This document shows positions 10,743 through 20,066 of a DNA stretch of 64,000 nt, one piece after another; the first letter of the stretch is position 1; every line of letters begins with the position of its first letter. The DNA comes from Planctomycetaceae bacterium. Its GTDB lineage: Bacteria > Planctomycetota > Planctomycetia > Planctomycetales > Planctomycetaceae. The notes under the pieces were generated by a model. It was given only the letters and a program-made list of their open reading frames with translations. It was not told the DNA's origin and searched no databases. Where the stretch lies: positions 1 to 64,000 of the forward strand of contig JAGQQG010000012.1 in NCBI GenBank assembly GCA_020426325.1. The letters are read 5' to 3'. Made by a program: the position numbers and the translations under genes.

Positions 10743-12074
10743 CTACAGTTCCGGTTTGTATTCGTCGCGTGTCTTCAGTTCACGTGCATTGAACAGACGT
10801 GAGTTGAGTTCGAGTCCCTTCGTTGCCAGTCGTCGCAGACAGTGCGGCTCGTAGCCGGTCGCGTAGTACGAGCCGAGCACCTTGCCGTCGTTGTCGACGC
10901 CCGCCATGCGGAACACGAAGATGTCTTCGATATCGAACTCTCCATCGGTGACGCCGGTCAGTTCCGAGACCCGCATCACTTTTCGCTCGCCATTACTGAG
11001 CCGGGCAATGTGGACGAAGATCTGAATTGCAGAAGCAATGTATTGACGAGCAACATGCACGGGCAGTTCTGCCCCAGAAAGAGCGATCATCAGTTCCAGA
11101 CGATGCAGTGCATCACGCGTGTCATTGGCGTGCACAGTGCTCATGGAGCCGTCGTGGCCGGTGTTCATGGCCTGAAGCATCTCCAAGACCTCAGCACCGC
11201 GAGCTTCGCCGACGATGATGCGATCCGGTCGCATTCTCAACGAGTTGCGGAGCAACTCCCTCTGGGTGATGAGGCCCTTGCCTTCCACATTGGCCGTCCG
11301 AGTTTCTAACCCGACGACGTCCTGCTGTTGCAGCTGCAATTCTGCCGTCTCCTCAATCGTCACGACGCGTTCCGACGTCGGAATGAATCGGCTGAGGTTA
11401 TTCAACATGGTCGTCTTCCCGGCACCCGTACCACCGGAAAGCAGGACATTCAAACGTCCTTTGACGCAATGAATCAGAAAGTCAGCCATTTCGGGCGTCA
11501 ACGTCTGCATCTTCACCATGTCCTCGAAGAGCACTGCCTTCGTACGGAAACGGCGAATCGACAACGTCGGACCTCGCAATGCGAGCGGCGGAATGACCGC
11601 ATGCAATCGTGAACCGTCCGGCAGTTTGGCATCAACCATCGGCGAGACTTCGTCAATCCGACGTCCGGCCCGACCGACGAGTCGTTGAATGAACCGCATC
11701 AGATGGGCGTCGTCTGCAAAGCGGACATCCGTATGTTCGAGCACGCCGTTACGTTCGACGAAGACGCTGTCTGCTCCGTTCACCAGCACGTCGCTGACTT
11801 CCGGATCGTTCATCAGCTTCTCGATCGGGCCGAATCCATAGATTTCGTCCATGAGTTCGCTGACCATCGTTTGACGGTCTTCGGCGCTGAGGTTCACCTC
11901 ACGCTGATTGACCAGGTGGTTCGCCAGCGAGTGAAGCTGTCGACGGAACTCACTTTCCCCAAGCTCGCCCGCCTTGGACATGTCGATGGCGTCGACCATC
12001 TGGTGATGCAGACGAGTCTTGAGTTGCTGAAAGGATTTGCGGGGGTCGATCCCGGTTTGGTTCGCTGCCACCAT
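10743..12074 (-). CDS. cpaF: CpaF/TadA-family pilus assembly ATPase
   Basis: 443 residues, normal for the family. The N-terminal domain ends in LPDGSRLHAVIPPLAL; the ATPase core has Walker A GGTGAGKT (residues 214-221), the Asp-box region VVTIEETAELQL, Walker B DRIIVGEARG (284-293) and the His box STVHAND (312-318). The protein is the cytoplasmic secretion ATPase that powers Flp pilus extension, and possibly retraction. All catalytic motifs are intact, so the system could be functional. Located mid-cluster, between the TadG-like gene and tadB. Confidence 0.95.
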   Translation of the reverse strand: MVAANQTGIDPRKSFQQLKTRLHHQMVDAIDMSKAGELGESEFRRQLHSLANHLVNQREVNLSAEDRQTMVSELMDEIYGFGPIEKLMNDPEVSDVLVNGADSVFVERNGVLEHTDVRFADDAHLMRFIQRLVGRAGRRIDEVSPMVDAKLPDGSRLHAVIPPLALRGPTLSIRRFRTKAVLFEDMVKMQTLTPEMADFLIHCVKGRLNVLLSGGTGAGKTTMLNNLSRFIPTSERVVTIEETAELQLQQQDVVGLETRTANVEGKGLITQRELLRNSLRMRPDRIIVGEARGAEVLEMLQAMNTGHDGSMSTVHANDTRDALHRLELMIALSGAELPVHVARQYIASAIQIFVHIARLSNGERKVMRVSELTGVTDGEFDIEDIFVFRMAGVDNDGKVLGSYYATGYEPHCLRRLATKGLELNSRLFNARELKTRDEYKPEL

Positions 12075-12169
12075 GAGTAATGCCTCCGTTAGGCTGGGTT
12101 GACGCCGGACGTCAGTTCAAAGGGTGAGTCAAATCAAAGTTGTCAGGTTGTCGTGGGCGTCTTGCGTGT

Positions 12170-13393
12170 TTAGTGGGTCAATTGCAGGTTGTAGACATAG
12201 GGGTTCGCGAGCTCGTCGCTCTGGGATTGGTCGATGATCGCAGTTCGTGTGGCCATGACTGTGGGTTGAAAGACAATCTGTGTGGTTTCGGTGCCGGTTC
12301 CTTCGATCGCCAGAATCCGTCCGGCGACGAACTGTGTCGCCAGCAGTCGCTTGATCCCGGATCCGTTCGACTGACCAGGATCCTGATAGAGGACACAGAT
12401 CCGTTTGTGTCCGATCATCTTCACGAAGTCGTCGTTGAGTCCTGATAACAGTTTGTCTGTTCCCTCAATTGATACTGGGGTTCCCGTGAGGATGAACTCC
12501 CCGCCGAACGTCGTGAGGTCCTCCTCGTCCCAGCCTTCCAGGATCTGGCGACGACACTGTTTCTCGATCAGTCCGTTCCCCGCGTCGATGATCTGAAAGT
12601 TGGGAGAAGTCACCTGTGAGGCGGCCTCTTGTGTAGGATTCCCCTGACTCGATGACGAAGTCGATGTCAGAACCATCTCACGAATCCCATCAGGACTTTG
12701 TGTGACGGAGTGTGTAGTCTCGTCGTAACCGTACAGGTCCTGACCGTGTTGTTGGACGATCTGCCAGTCCCATGTGTCGTTTCGGGAACCAGTGGTGTCA
12801 GATTCCAGAATTCCAAGCGGCATGGCCGGGACATTCGCCCCGAGGATGGCATGGAATCCGATGACATGATTGTTGATCGATGCCTCGGCGATCGAGGCGA
12901 CATTTCCTGTCTCGACCCCTGTCAAATGGCGAAAGAACAGTGCGACTCCGTTGCCGCGTCGCCGAATGGCCTGTGCTCTCACAATGACTGATGACGGATG
13001 GTGATCCGTTTCCAGGAAGACTGGTTCACCTGTGGTAGGATCATCCGTAACCACACCGAAGCGAATGTCTCCATCCGGTGATGAGTCCAAGTGGACTTCG
13101 GAGCCGGCGACACGGTTATCGGCCGCGATGGCGACAGCGGTGAAACGGGCTGCCTCAATGATCGCTGTGGTATCCGCATTCGTCCGCAGTCGATCGTCGT
13201 CAGCCAGACGACCGGCAGCGGCAAGTGCGGCAGCTTCAGCAGCTGTGGTCAGTTCCACACGTGCTGCATCCAGCCACAATCGATCCAGAATCAAAGCGGC
13301 GGCCACTCCGATCACAAGGATCACCATCGCCAGGGCGGGCATCAGAGTACCGCCTCGCGTGGTTGTTCCGGATTGTGAATGAAGGCGTTTCAC
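12170..13393 (-). CDS. tadG: TadG-like pilus-associated protein
   Basis: 407 residues. The N-terminus has a TadE/TadG-type segment: RGGTLMPALAMVILVIGVAAALILD as one membrane helix (residues about 14-38), preceded by basic residues, then LTTAAEAAALAAAGRLADD. The remainder is a large extracytoplasmic domain without a von Willebrand motif that I can see. TadG-family proteins are minor pilin-like or envelope-anchoring parts of the Tad apparatus. The gene lies between cpaB and cpaF with gaps of about 100 bases on each side. Its exact role is inferred from the N-terminus and context. Confidence 0.75.
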   Translation of the reverse strand: MKRLHSQSGTTTRGGTLMPALAMVILVIGVAAALILDRLWLDAARVELTTAAEAAALAAAGRLADDDRLRTNADTTAIIEAARFTAVAIAADNRVAGSEVHLDSSPDGDIRFGVVTDDPTTGEPVFLETDHHPSSVIVRAQAIRRRGNGVALFFRHLTGVETGNVASIAEASINNHVIGFHAILGANVPAMPLGILESDTTGSRNDTWDWQIVQQHGQDLYGYDETTHSVTQSPDGIREMVLTSTSSSSQGNPTQEAASQVTSPNFQIIDAGNGLIEKQCRRQILEGWDEEDLTTFGGEFILTGTPVSIEGTDKLLSGLNDDFVKMIGHKRICVLYQDPGQSNGSGIKRLLATQFVAGRILAIEGTGTETTQIVFQPTVMATRTAIIDQSQSDELANPYVYNLQLTH

Positions 13394-13504
13394 GGCAAAT
13401 CAAATCCAAGGTCATTGCTTCGTTGGCCAGGAGGACGTCGGTCTGATCGCCATACGGGACACAGCGACACACCATTGATTCCTCAACATGAACTCCGTTG
13501 TGAA

Positions 13505-14536
13505 TCAGGCACCCTGACCCGTCGCCGGAGCGACCGTCCCGGCATCCCGAGAGACACGTCCGCCCCAGTAGCCACCGTTGTTTCCCGGAGCTGTCCGCTC
13601 GACGTCACCGGGTTCCATGGTGTTTGGGGGATCATGAAACTCATTATCCAAACCGCCGTTCCCTTGGCTGGCTCGTCCGTCGAGATCAAAGGTGTTCACT
13701 CGGCGGCTGCCTCCATCAAAAATCTCTGTCTGGAAGGGTGGTTTCGGCTTCTCGGGAGGAGTGAGTCCGAGCACTTCGTCGAGGAAGGCACGGTTTTCGT
13801 CCGCGACAGCCACGCCACCGTTTCCGAGACCGCTCGGGGTGTACGTCAGGTTGATGTTTCCACGATCGCGGGCGAGGAGCATAATGTTGGTTTGCTCAGG
13901 AGTGAGTTCCATCGTCACACTGTTTTCTCCACGGTCGACGCTGGAGGAACCGGTCTGGCTGCGATTGATCGCGAGCAATTTGACCCCCTTGAACAGGGTC
14001 ATCACCATTCCGCCACGATTGGAATAATTGCCGCTGGGGGTGAAATGCACATCGACGTAGTTGCCGGCCTCAATGAGTCCGTCAACCAACGCGGTCCCAT
14101 CAGAAAGTGACACCGAGATGGCTCGCATTCCGGGTGTGACTTCAAGGGGGGGACGCTCGCCGGGGGCGTAGAGGTCGGAGGTGCGAATCGGCTGAGCCCG
14201 CTCAACGGGATTCCTGACCACTCGGCCGACAACGACACGCGACGTTCGTAACACTTCACGATCGAGGTTATCACTCAGAGCCGGTCCCATCCCGATATGA
14301 GCATCGGTAATGACCGTTCCTGGTTTGAGGTCGGTCAACGCCATCGGGATTGTCACCCGGTCATCGACGACCGGAACTTCTTCCTTTGCGAACATACGCT
14401 TGGCGATGAACGCAGCCACCAGGCCGCCGATCACAAGCAGCATAATCATGGTTAACAGGGCGGGTGTAAGTTTCACGGCTGACTCTCCAAATGTGCGTTT
14501 CCAGTGGACTTGTCGATCGCTTTTGAGGGGGGCCAC
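13505..14536 (-). CDS. cpaB: Flp pilus assembly protein CpaB/RcpC
   Basis: 343 residues. An N-terminal helix (LLTMIMLLVIGGLVAAFIA, about 24-44) is followed by an SAF-like domain: VTIPMALTDLKPGTVITDAHI, RVVVGRVVRNPVERAQPIR and then the RcpC domain MRAISVSLSDGTALVDGLIEAGNYVDVHF. CpaB is a periplasmic component thought to gate or stabilise the secretin channel. The C-terminal 100 residues are rich in Gly, Asn and Pro and probably disordered. A CpaB without an adjacent CpaC secretin gene is unusual; see findings. Confidence 0.88.
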   Translation of the reverse strand: MAPLKSDRQVHWKRTFGESAVKLTPALLTMIMLLVIGGLVAAFIAKRMFAKEEVPVVDDRVTIPMALTDLKPGTVITDAHIGMGPALSDNLDREVLRTSRVVVGRVVRNPVERAQPIRTSDLYAPGERPPLEVTPGMRAISVSLSDGTALVDGLIEAGNYVDVHFTPSGNYSNRGGMVMTLFKGVKLLAINRSQTGSSSVDRGENSVTMELTPEQTNIMLLARDRGNINLTYTPSGLGNGGVAVADENRAFLDEVLGLTPPEKPKPPFQTEIFDGGSRRVNTFDLDGRASQGNGGLDNEFHDPPNTMEPGDVERTAPGNNGGYWGGRVSRDAGTVAPATGQGA

Positions 14537-14579
14537 GTCTCTGTGAGACTCTCCTGTGACCGTTCGTCCTGATTGATTT

Positions 14580-15017
14580 CTATTCTTTCACCATGTGTGA
14601 CTGGGACGTGAGGTATCTTCCGTTGAGGTCGAAACCGATCGGCCACAGCAGGTTGGGGGATGCAGCTCGCATGGGAACGCGAACCGCAACAATCACCGGA
14701 TCACCTGAGTGTTCAGCATCCGTCAAGCTGACTTCCGCGTACGGATACAGAGTTCGTCCGAGTGCATGTTTGATGTCTTGATGAATGTCCTCTTCGCCAA
14801 CTCCCTGCATCGTGGCCCGACGCGCTCCGAGCCTGCTGGCTTCCCTCACGGAGCCTTGGGCGAAGAACAGCATCGTGAATTCCAGGATGCCCATCAGGAG
14901 CACCATGACGATGGGGAGTGTCAAAACCAGTTCCATGCTGAGGACACCGTCGCGACGAGTCCGATGTCGCAGGTGATTTTCTGTACGTCGTGATTGCATG
15001 GCGAATCGTGAATGCAT
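14580..15017 (-). CDS. tadE: TadE-like minor pilin
   Basis: 145 residues. The hallmark is RRDGVLSMELVLTLPIVMVLLMGILEFTMLF near residues 20-50: a basic segment, a Gly, Glu at the TadE position within SMELVLTLP, and a hydrophobic pilin-like helix, followed by VREASRLGARRA. The C-terminal part is a small beta-rich domain. TadE is a pseudopilin processed by the cluster's prepilin peptidase, encoded 93 bases upstream. CpaB follows 43 bases downstream. Confidence 0.88.
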   Translation of the reverse strand: MHSRFAMQSRRTENHLRHRTRRDGVLSMELVLTLPIVMVLLMGILEFTMLFFAQGSVREASRLGARRATMQGVGEEDIHQDIKHALGRTLYPYAEVSLTDAEHSGDPVIVAVRVPMRAASPNLLWPIGFDLNGRYLTSQSHMVKE

Positions 15018-15110
15018 CGTGACCAGTAATTCCAGTTGCGAGGGGGCGGGAGTCTTATCGCGGCAGGGGAGTTTGGTCGCGTCGTCAATCGAGACTTTTG
15101 TTGATCTCCA

Positions 15111-15662
15111 TCAGGGCAACGTCGACAGGTTGAAGAGCATGACAAGCCAGGTGGCTACTGCCACCGGAACTGCATAACCCATCACGCGTCGTGTTTGTCG
15201 ATCCTTCACGGTCTCTTTGCGAACCGATTGACCCTTCTCGGTCTTGCCGGTCGCAAGGTATCGGTCTTGTGTCTTTTTGAAGCCTTGCGTGAGCACGCTC
15301 CATAACATGATGGCTCCTGTGCCCACGATCACCATCAGCGTGCTGACAATTAGCACCATGAGTGTGTGTCGATAACCCAGCCAGACGCTCAGCGCGCCCA
15401 TCAATTTGACGTCTCCACCACCACCGCCACCGACCATCCAGAGGATAAACAGCACGCCGAAGCCGCAGAGGAATCCCAGTGCCGCATCCCCCAACCCGGA
15501 CCATCCGTTGAAGACGGCCTGATAGACCCATCCCAGAGCGAAGGTGGGCAGAGTCAGCTTGTTCGGAATGCGCCAATGGCGCCAGTCCCAGAAGGCAGCC
15601 GCCGCGGTGAAAGCACCGACGACGATCACGAGTAACCAGGACTGTGGACTTGAGTCAAACAT
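15111..15662 (-). CDS. cpaA: A24-family prepilin peptidase (CpaA/TadV type)
   Basis: 183 residues, the short peptidase-only form. Both catalytic aspartates are visible: D26 in FWDWRHWRIPN and D84 in GGGDVKLMG. There are about five membrane helices. An inserted cytoplasmic loop of about 35 basic residues (FKKTQDRYLATGKTEKGQ) precedes the final helix. The enzyme cleaves the leader of Flp and TadE-type pilins in the inner membrane. It is the first gene of the minus-strand Tad cluster. No Flp pilin gene precedes it, although that is its usual neighbour. Confidence 0.9.
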   Translation of the reverse strand: MFDSSPQSWLLVIVVGAFTAAAAFWDWRHWRIPNKLTLPTFALGWVYQAVFNGWSGLGDAALGFLCGFGVLFILWMVGGGGGGDVKLMGALSVWLGYRHTLMVLIVSTLMVIVGTGAIMLWSVLTQGFKKTQDRYLATGKTEKGQSVRKETVKDRQTRRVMGYAVPVAVATWLVMLFNLSTLP

Positions 15663-16033
15663 GATTTCTCTTGCTACTATTTCCCAGTCTGTTCAGACCG
15701 TGTTGAAACGCTACCACACGTTTCCATTAGTGCCCGTCCCTGTTGCCGAATTGTTACACTTTTCCCTGCTCCATTTTTCAACGTGTCGGTTAAACCCGAA
15801 TACCGTCAGATCGCACGTTCCCCGCAGTTGGAAGAAAGTGTCCCGGTCGAATCGATGCGACCGTCAGGATCGCTACGACCGGATCACTCAGAGAGAAGGA
15901 GTCGACCCGTCAGTGGGACCAAAGCTGGTAGAGAATCTCAAGCCGATGGCGAAATTCGACAGTAACCGTTGACGGTCAACAACCGCAGCTGAGGGTGATT
16001 AGAGAGAAACGTGATGTGACGTTGAGATTGGTC
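15663..16033. other. Spacer upstream of the Tad cluster, no gene seen
   Basis: 371 bases that should contain the promoter for the minus-strand Tad genes. I looked on both strands for a Flp pilin (a short ORF with the G-A-T-A-I-E-Y-type motif) and found none. No convincing hairpin or sigma-54 box was seen. Confidence 0.4.
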
Positions 16034-16462
16034 TTATAACCAGGGAGGGTCGAATCGGACTGAGTTCACATCGAGAACGCGCAGTATGTCTCGTAATTCG
16101 GTTAAAGCAAACCCGTGTCCGGTCGCCCAGAACATGAAGTGCAGATTCTCCCAGCCATCATCCACAAACCGCTGCATCACAAACCGAACCACGGGACTGT
16201 GATGCAAGGCCGGATCTCTCAGAGAACCAAAACTGGCCTCATCGAACTCACGGATACGGCGTTTGCCCAGGACGTGTTCGAGTCGCCGATGACGGCAGAA
16301 CAGCCTCCAAAAGCGGCGGCTCCACTCACGATGGGCAATCGGTCCCACATCGTAGCCGCAGCGTTCGCTTTCATACCATTTGAAAGCGTCCGCTTCCCTG
16401 TGCGCAAGATCCCACAAAGAATGGGATAACGAGCAATCACCTGAGCACGTGATGACCGTCAT
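16034..16462 (-). CDS. Conserved protein of unknown function, 142 aa
   Basis: 142 residues, Trp- and Arg-rich, with no signal peptide. Distinct stretches are SHSLWDLAHREADAFKWYES, RCGYDVGPIAHREWSRRFW, HRRLEHVLG and a final LRDILRVLDVNSVRFDPPW. The combination of an EADAFKWYESE-like helix and a C-terminal N-S-x-R-F-D-P-P-W reads as a real, conserved helical protein rather than chance. It resembles part of the DUF4032 group only loosely, so no function is given. It stands alone, convergent with nothing nearby and upstream of no operon. Confidence 0.6.
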   Translation of the reverse strand: MTVITCSGDCSLSHSLWDLAHREADAFKWYESERCGYDVGPIAHREWSRRFWRLFCRHRRLEHVLGKRRIREFDEASFGSLRDPALHHSPVVRFVMQRFVDDGWENLHFMFWATGHGFALTELRDILRVLDVNSVRFDPPWL

Positions 16463-16828
16463 GATGACGATTGACCCCTGACCTGATCAGCCAAGTTGTG
16501 ACTGATGCGGAGCAAGTGCGGTAGTCACAATCCCTGCAACCCCAACAATCCGCGTCCCTCCATGAGTCTTGTATATCTTCGATGCATCCAGATCGCAAGA
16601 CGAAACTTGCTCCCTTACGACAAGATGATACATCTGTTCACATCAGGCGCACTCTTGTTACTTTTGTATTCATGCCGTTGACACAAGTTCTTCCCATCAA
16701 TGGTCCGGTGTACTTGAAGTTCGACAGAGTGATGGTCTGCTAGCCAGTCGTTCGGGAATTGGCTACTCTCATTTCCATCGGGAATCTCCGTGCGGTGTGG
16801 GTCACCGTTCATCAACAGGCACAATTCC
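16463..16828. other. Spacer upstream of nrdR, no gene seen
   Basis: 366 bases between the minus-strand unknown gene and nrdR. It must contain the nrdR promoter, but no clear box, hairpin or small ORF was recognised. A 71-codon minus frame here lacks protein character. Confidence 0.35.
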
Positions 16829-17308
16829 ATGCAGTGTCAATTTTGTCGACAAGGTGAAACTAAGGTCATCGACTCGCGTGGCAGCCAGGACTTTGTCATC
16901 CGCCGCCGCCGCGAATGCTTGGTGTGCGGCCGTCGATTTACCACCTATGAGAAGATCGAGGAATCTCCGGTCAAGGTCATCAAAAAAGATGGAACTCGCG
17001 TTCCTTTCGATCGCGAAAAAATCCGGGACGGACTCGACAAAGCCTGCTACAAGCGACCGGTCAGCCCTGATCAGATCGAGCAGATCGTCAATGATGTCGA
17101 AGCGGAAATTCTGGAGACCGGAGAACGTGAAGTTCCCTCACGGCACATTGGTGAAAGCGTGTTCAATGCCCTGCGATTGGTTGATCAGGTTGCCTTTGTC
17201 CGATTTGCTTCCGTCTATCGAGAGTTCAAGGATGTCAACGATTTCGTGGAAGAATTGGAGCCGATCCTTCGCGAGCAACGTCTCGACCGGGCGGGGGCAC
17301 TCGATTGA
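16829..17308 (+). CDS. nrdR: Transcriptional regulator NrdR
   Basis: 159 residues from ATG 16829, the usual NrdR start (MQCQFC); an upstream ATG at 16790 would add 13 residues ahead of the zinc ribbon. The zinc ribbon has C3/C6 and C30/C33 with the [17 protein letters not shown] motif. The ATP-cone domain follows from about residue 47 ([16 protein letters not shown]). NrdR senses ATP/dATP and represses ribonucleotide reductase genes by binding NrdR boxes. It is followed after a short gap by plsY, a common nonspecific pairing. Confidence 0.96.
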   Translation: MQCQFCRQGETKVIDSRGSQDFVIRRRRECLVCGRRFTTYEKIEESPVKVIKKDGTRVPFDREKIRDGLDKACYKRPVSPDQIEQIVNDVEAEILETGEREVPSRHIGESVFNALRLVDQVAFVRFASVYREFKDVNDFVEELEPILREQRLDRAGALD

Positions 17309-17335
17309 CCGTGAGCCTTTGTGTGGGATGATCCT

Positions 17336-18004
17336 GTGAACAGTTTGCTGCCCACAGTGATCCCCGTTCTCGCTTCCTACCTGGTCGGCTCCATTCCGTT
17401 CGGCCTGCTTGTGGCTCGGTTTGCGAAGGGCGTCGATATCCGCACAGTGGGGAGCGGCAACATTGGAGCAACGAACGTCGCCCGCTCGATCGGGAAATCG
17501 TGGGGGATTCTGGTCCTCATACTGGATGCAATCAAAGGCCTTGTGCCGACTCTTTTCTTTCCCCTCATGACAATGAGTGACGGAGACCCGGGGATCAATC
17601 ATGTCCACGTGTTGTGCGGACTGGCTGCCATTCTGGGACACATGTTCCCATGCTGGTTGAAGTTCCGCGGTGGAAAAGGGGTTGCTACCGCTCTTGGGGT
17701 TGTGGTGGTTCTGGTCCCCTTCGCATCCTTGGTCGCGACAGGTGTGTTCGCGTTGTCATTTGCCGTCTGGCGGATCGTTTCACTCAGTTCGATACTCGCT
17801 GCAATCAGTTTTGCGGGCTTCTCACTTTGGAATCTGTGGCCCGATCCTCTCTCTTCCGAGAAGTGGAGTCTGACTGCCTTCAGTCTCGCTATCCCTCTGT
17901 TGATCGTGATTCGTCATCGCAGCAACCTGGGACGGCTGCTCAAGGGGGAAGAACCGCGTTTTGGACAGAAGCCTGAACCCAAGCCCGCTGAATCGAAGAA
18001 ATGA
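17336..18004 (+). CDS. plsY: Glycerol-3-phosphate acyltransferase PlsY
   Basis: 222 residues from GTG 17336 (an earlier GTG at 17321 is also in frame). The family motifs are present: SYLVGSIPFGLLVAR in helix 1, GSGNIGATNVAR in the first cytoplasmic/periplasmic loop, and KFRGGKGVATALG in the second. PlsY transfers the acyl group from acyl-phosphate to glycerol-3-phosphate, the first step of phospholipid synthesis, in the inner membrane. Five or so helices fit. The tail is hydrophilic (EEPRFGQKPEPKP). Probably cotranscribed with nrdR. Confidence 0.95.
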   Translation: MNSLLPTVIPVLASYLVGSIPFGLLVARFAKGVDIRTVGSGNIGATNVARSIGKSWGILVLILDAIKGLVPTLFFPLMTMSDGDPGINHVHVLCGLAAILGHMFPCWLKFRGGKGVATALGVVVVLVPFASLVATGVFALSFAVWRIVSLSSILAAISFAGFSLWNLWPDPLSSEKWSLTAFSLAIPLLIVIRHRSNLGRLLKGEEPRFGQKPEPKPAESKK

Positions 18005-18011
18005 GTGAGGG

Positions 18012-19181
18012 TCATCGGCTTTCACGCCACTTCTGGATTCTTGACTGTGCTTCTTGATGTTCTTCGATCATCGAAGGATCAAGTGCGCAGCGAAATCCGT
18101 TATGAAAGCTGCCGGAAGTGAATTCACCCCGCATGCGGGCTGCACATCGATAGCCTGTGCAACTGTTGGTGTTACACATGAAAGAACCACCTCGCTGAAC
18201 TCGTTTGATCACGTCCGGTTCGTGGATGTCGCGACTATGATTCGGTCCTTGGGGGTTCCGACGCGGGCTCACAGCATAATAGTCGTCGTGATAGTAGTCC
18301 TGACACCACTCCCAGACATTCCCGGACATGTCATACAGACCGAGCAAATTCGGAGGGAATGACCGCACGGGCGACGTCGATTCAAAACCATCGAGATTGA
18401 GTCTTTCTGTTGGAAAGACTCCCTGCCAATAGTTGGCCAGATACTTGCCGTCAGGGTCTCGCTCGTTCCCCCACGGATATTTTCGCCCATCATGGAGAGG
18501 ACCGCCTCTTGCAGCGTATTCCCATTCGGCCTCGGTCGGGAGTCGCTTGCCTGCCCACTGACAAAAAGCCACCGCGTCTTCCCAGTTAACGTGCACGACC
18601 GGATGATCCATGCGATCTTCGATTGAGGAATCCGGTCCTGTGGGATGTCGCCAGTCGGCCCCTCGTTGTATCTTCCAGACTTGGTACTCCCAGTTCTGCG
18701 GTCCGACAACAAGATTCTCTCGATCAAACTCAGGATTGAAACACATCGAGCCAGCATACAGTTCTTCATCAGGAACCTGGCTCATGTCGAGCCCCGAGCG
18801 AGCGAGTTCCTCGCGCGTGGGAACCTTCTCTGCAAACGTGACGAACCCAGTCATTTCCACGAACTCTGCAAACTGCTTGTTCGTCACCTCGGTTTCGTCA
18901 ATCCAGTATCCGTCCAGTTCCACTTCATGTGCGGGCGTTTCGTCCAGCTTGATCCGATCCGGATTTGGTTCTCCCGGTCGAGGCAGGTCGGGAGTTCCCA
19001 TCAGGAACGTCCCGCCAGCCACCCAGACCATTCCCTCAGGTGTCTCAACGGGTTCTTCGATGATGAGCGTCGGACCGACCTTCGAGTCTGTTAGTGAAGT
19101 CGTTGGCGCCAGCGAGGCAAACAGAATCAGCCCTGTCAATAAGACACCAACAAACCCAAAGAGAATCAACCGCGATGTCAT
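18012..19181 (-). CDS. Exported formylglycine-generating enzyme (SUMF1/FGE family) with both active-site cysteines
   Basis: 389 residues. An N-terminal signal or anchor helix (residues 4-25) precedes the FGE-sulfatase domain, which begins at GMVWVAGGTFLMGT and runs to the end. The domain holds DGYWIDETEVTNKQFAEFV, HPVVHVNWEDAVAFCQW, RLPTEAEWEYAARGG and GNVWEWCQDYY. The C-terminal region has GGSFMCNTNSCTGYRCAAR, with C336 and C341 at the positions of the catalytic copper-binding pair of human SUMF1. Many bacterial SUMF1 homologues lack this pair, so this one is probably a true enzyme that converts a sulfatase Cys to formylglycine. No sulfatase gene is in the window. Convergent with plsY, separated by 7 bases. 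Confidence 0.92.
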   Translation of the reverse strand: MTSRLILFGFVGVLLTGLILFASLAPTTSLTDSKVGPTLIIEEPVETPEGMVWVAGGTFLMGTPDLPRPGEPNPDRIKLDETPAHEVELDGYWIDETEVTNKQFAEFVEMTGFVTFAEKVPTREELARSGLDMSQVPDEELYAGSMCFNPEFDRENLVVGPQNWEYQVWKIQRGADWRHPTGPDSSIEDRMDHPVVHVNWEDAVAFCQWAGKRLPTEAEWEYAARGGPLHDGRKYPWGNERDPDGKYLANYWQGVFPTERLNLDGFESTSPVRSFPPNLLGLYDMSGNVWEWCQDYYHDDYYAVSPRRNPQGPNHSRDIHEPDVIKRVQRGGSFMCNTNSCTGYRCAARMRGEFTSGSFHNGFRCALDPSMIEEHQEAQSRIQKWRESR

Positions 19182-19284
19182 AACGCAACGAGATCAGTCA
19201 GAGAAACGGAAAGAGGTCATCACCCCATCATAGCGCAGTGGACCATGAGGGGCAAACTGTGGGCACCCACGTGGAAGCCGAGGT

Positions 19285-20052
19285 TTAGCAGCGAATCGTC
19301 AGGCTATCTTCAGCGATCTGGGTGTTCGCGAAGATCGAACAGGCTCTCGCGATCCCAATGGGATCGTCTGACTCATCCTCCGGGTTCACATGGACCAGCA
19401 GCAGTCGAGTAACTTCCGCATTGCTTGCTAATCGTGCAACTGGTGTCGTATGACTGTGACCGGTCATCGCTGCCAGTTCAGTCGCGGAATCCGGGAAGTA
19501 GCATTCGTGGATCAACAGGTCGACGCCCCGGATGAAATCCGTGTAGGTCCCGTCGACAGTTGTGTCAGTCACGTAGGCCAACGATTGACCCCGCGTGCGA
19601 TCATTTCCAGACCAGTCGATGCGATAGGCCGTTGATCCTCCGGGGTGACTGACCAACGGATGATGCGTGAGCACAGCCCCCTGAGGAAGATGCACTTCAG
19701 AGATCCCGTCCAATGCCCGAAAGTCGAGATCGGGCAGAATCGGGAAGACCGGCTTCGCAAACAGATGGTTTCGAACCGCCTCGAGCGTCGGCGTGGTTCC
19801 GTAGACCGTCATTTTCTTGAGCTTGCCAGTTCCGATGGCAGGCAGCAGGTACGTCAGTCCTGCAATATGATCGAGATGAGCATGTGAGAGGAACAGCGTC
19901 AGTTCGTTGGACTCCAACCGGCTCGGCAGACGAAACATCGCGGTCCCGGCATCGAAGACAACCCCCAGATCCGGCAGGTAAATGCAGGCGGTTTGCCGCC
20001 GTTCGTTGGGATGATACCCCCCCGTTCCGAGAAATTGCACACGCATGACCAT
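19285..20052 (-). CDS. Metallo-beta-lactamase-fold hydrolase, RNase Z-like
   Basis: 255 residues. The metal site signature is SHAHLDH (H57, H59, D61, H62) in LTLFLSHAHLDHIAGLTYL. Later ligands are LVSHPGGS, VTDTTVD (Asp), HECYF and GHSHTTP. The start FLGTGGYHPNERRQTACIYL and the HSHTT motif place it near the RNase Z / ElaC-like group of phosphodiesterases, though it is shorter than canonical RNase Z and lacks the clear exosite. It could act on RNA, a cyclic phosphodiester or another small substrate. Its start is 14 bases after the stop of the upstream AAA gene, suggesting translational linkage. Confidence 0.85.
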   Translation of the reverse strand: MVMRVQFLGTGGYHPNERRQTACIYLPDLGVVFDAGTAMFRLPSRLESNELTLFLSHAHLDHIAGLTYLLPAIGTGKLKKMTVYGTTPTLEAVRNHLFAKPVFPILPDLDFRALDGISEVHLPQGAVLTHHPLVSHPGGSTAYRIDWSGNDRTRGQSLAYVTDTTVDGTYTDFIRGVDLLIHECYFPDSATELAAMTGHSHTTPVARLASNAEVTRLLLVHVNPEDESDDPIGIARACSIFANTQIAEDSLTIRC

Positions 20053-20066
20053 CCCTCCCCGGGGAA

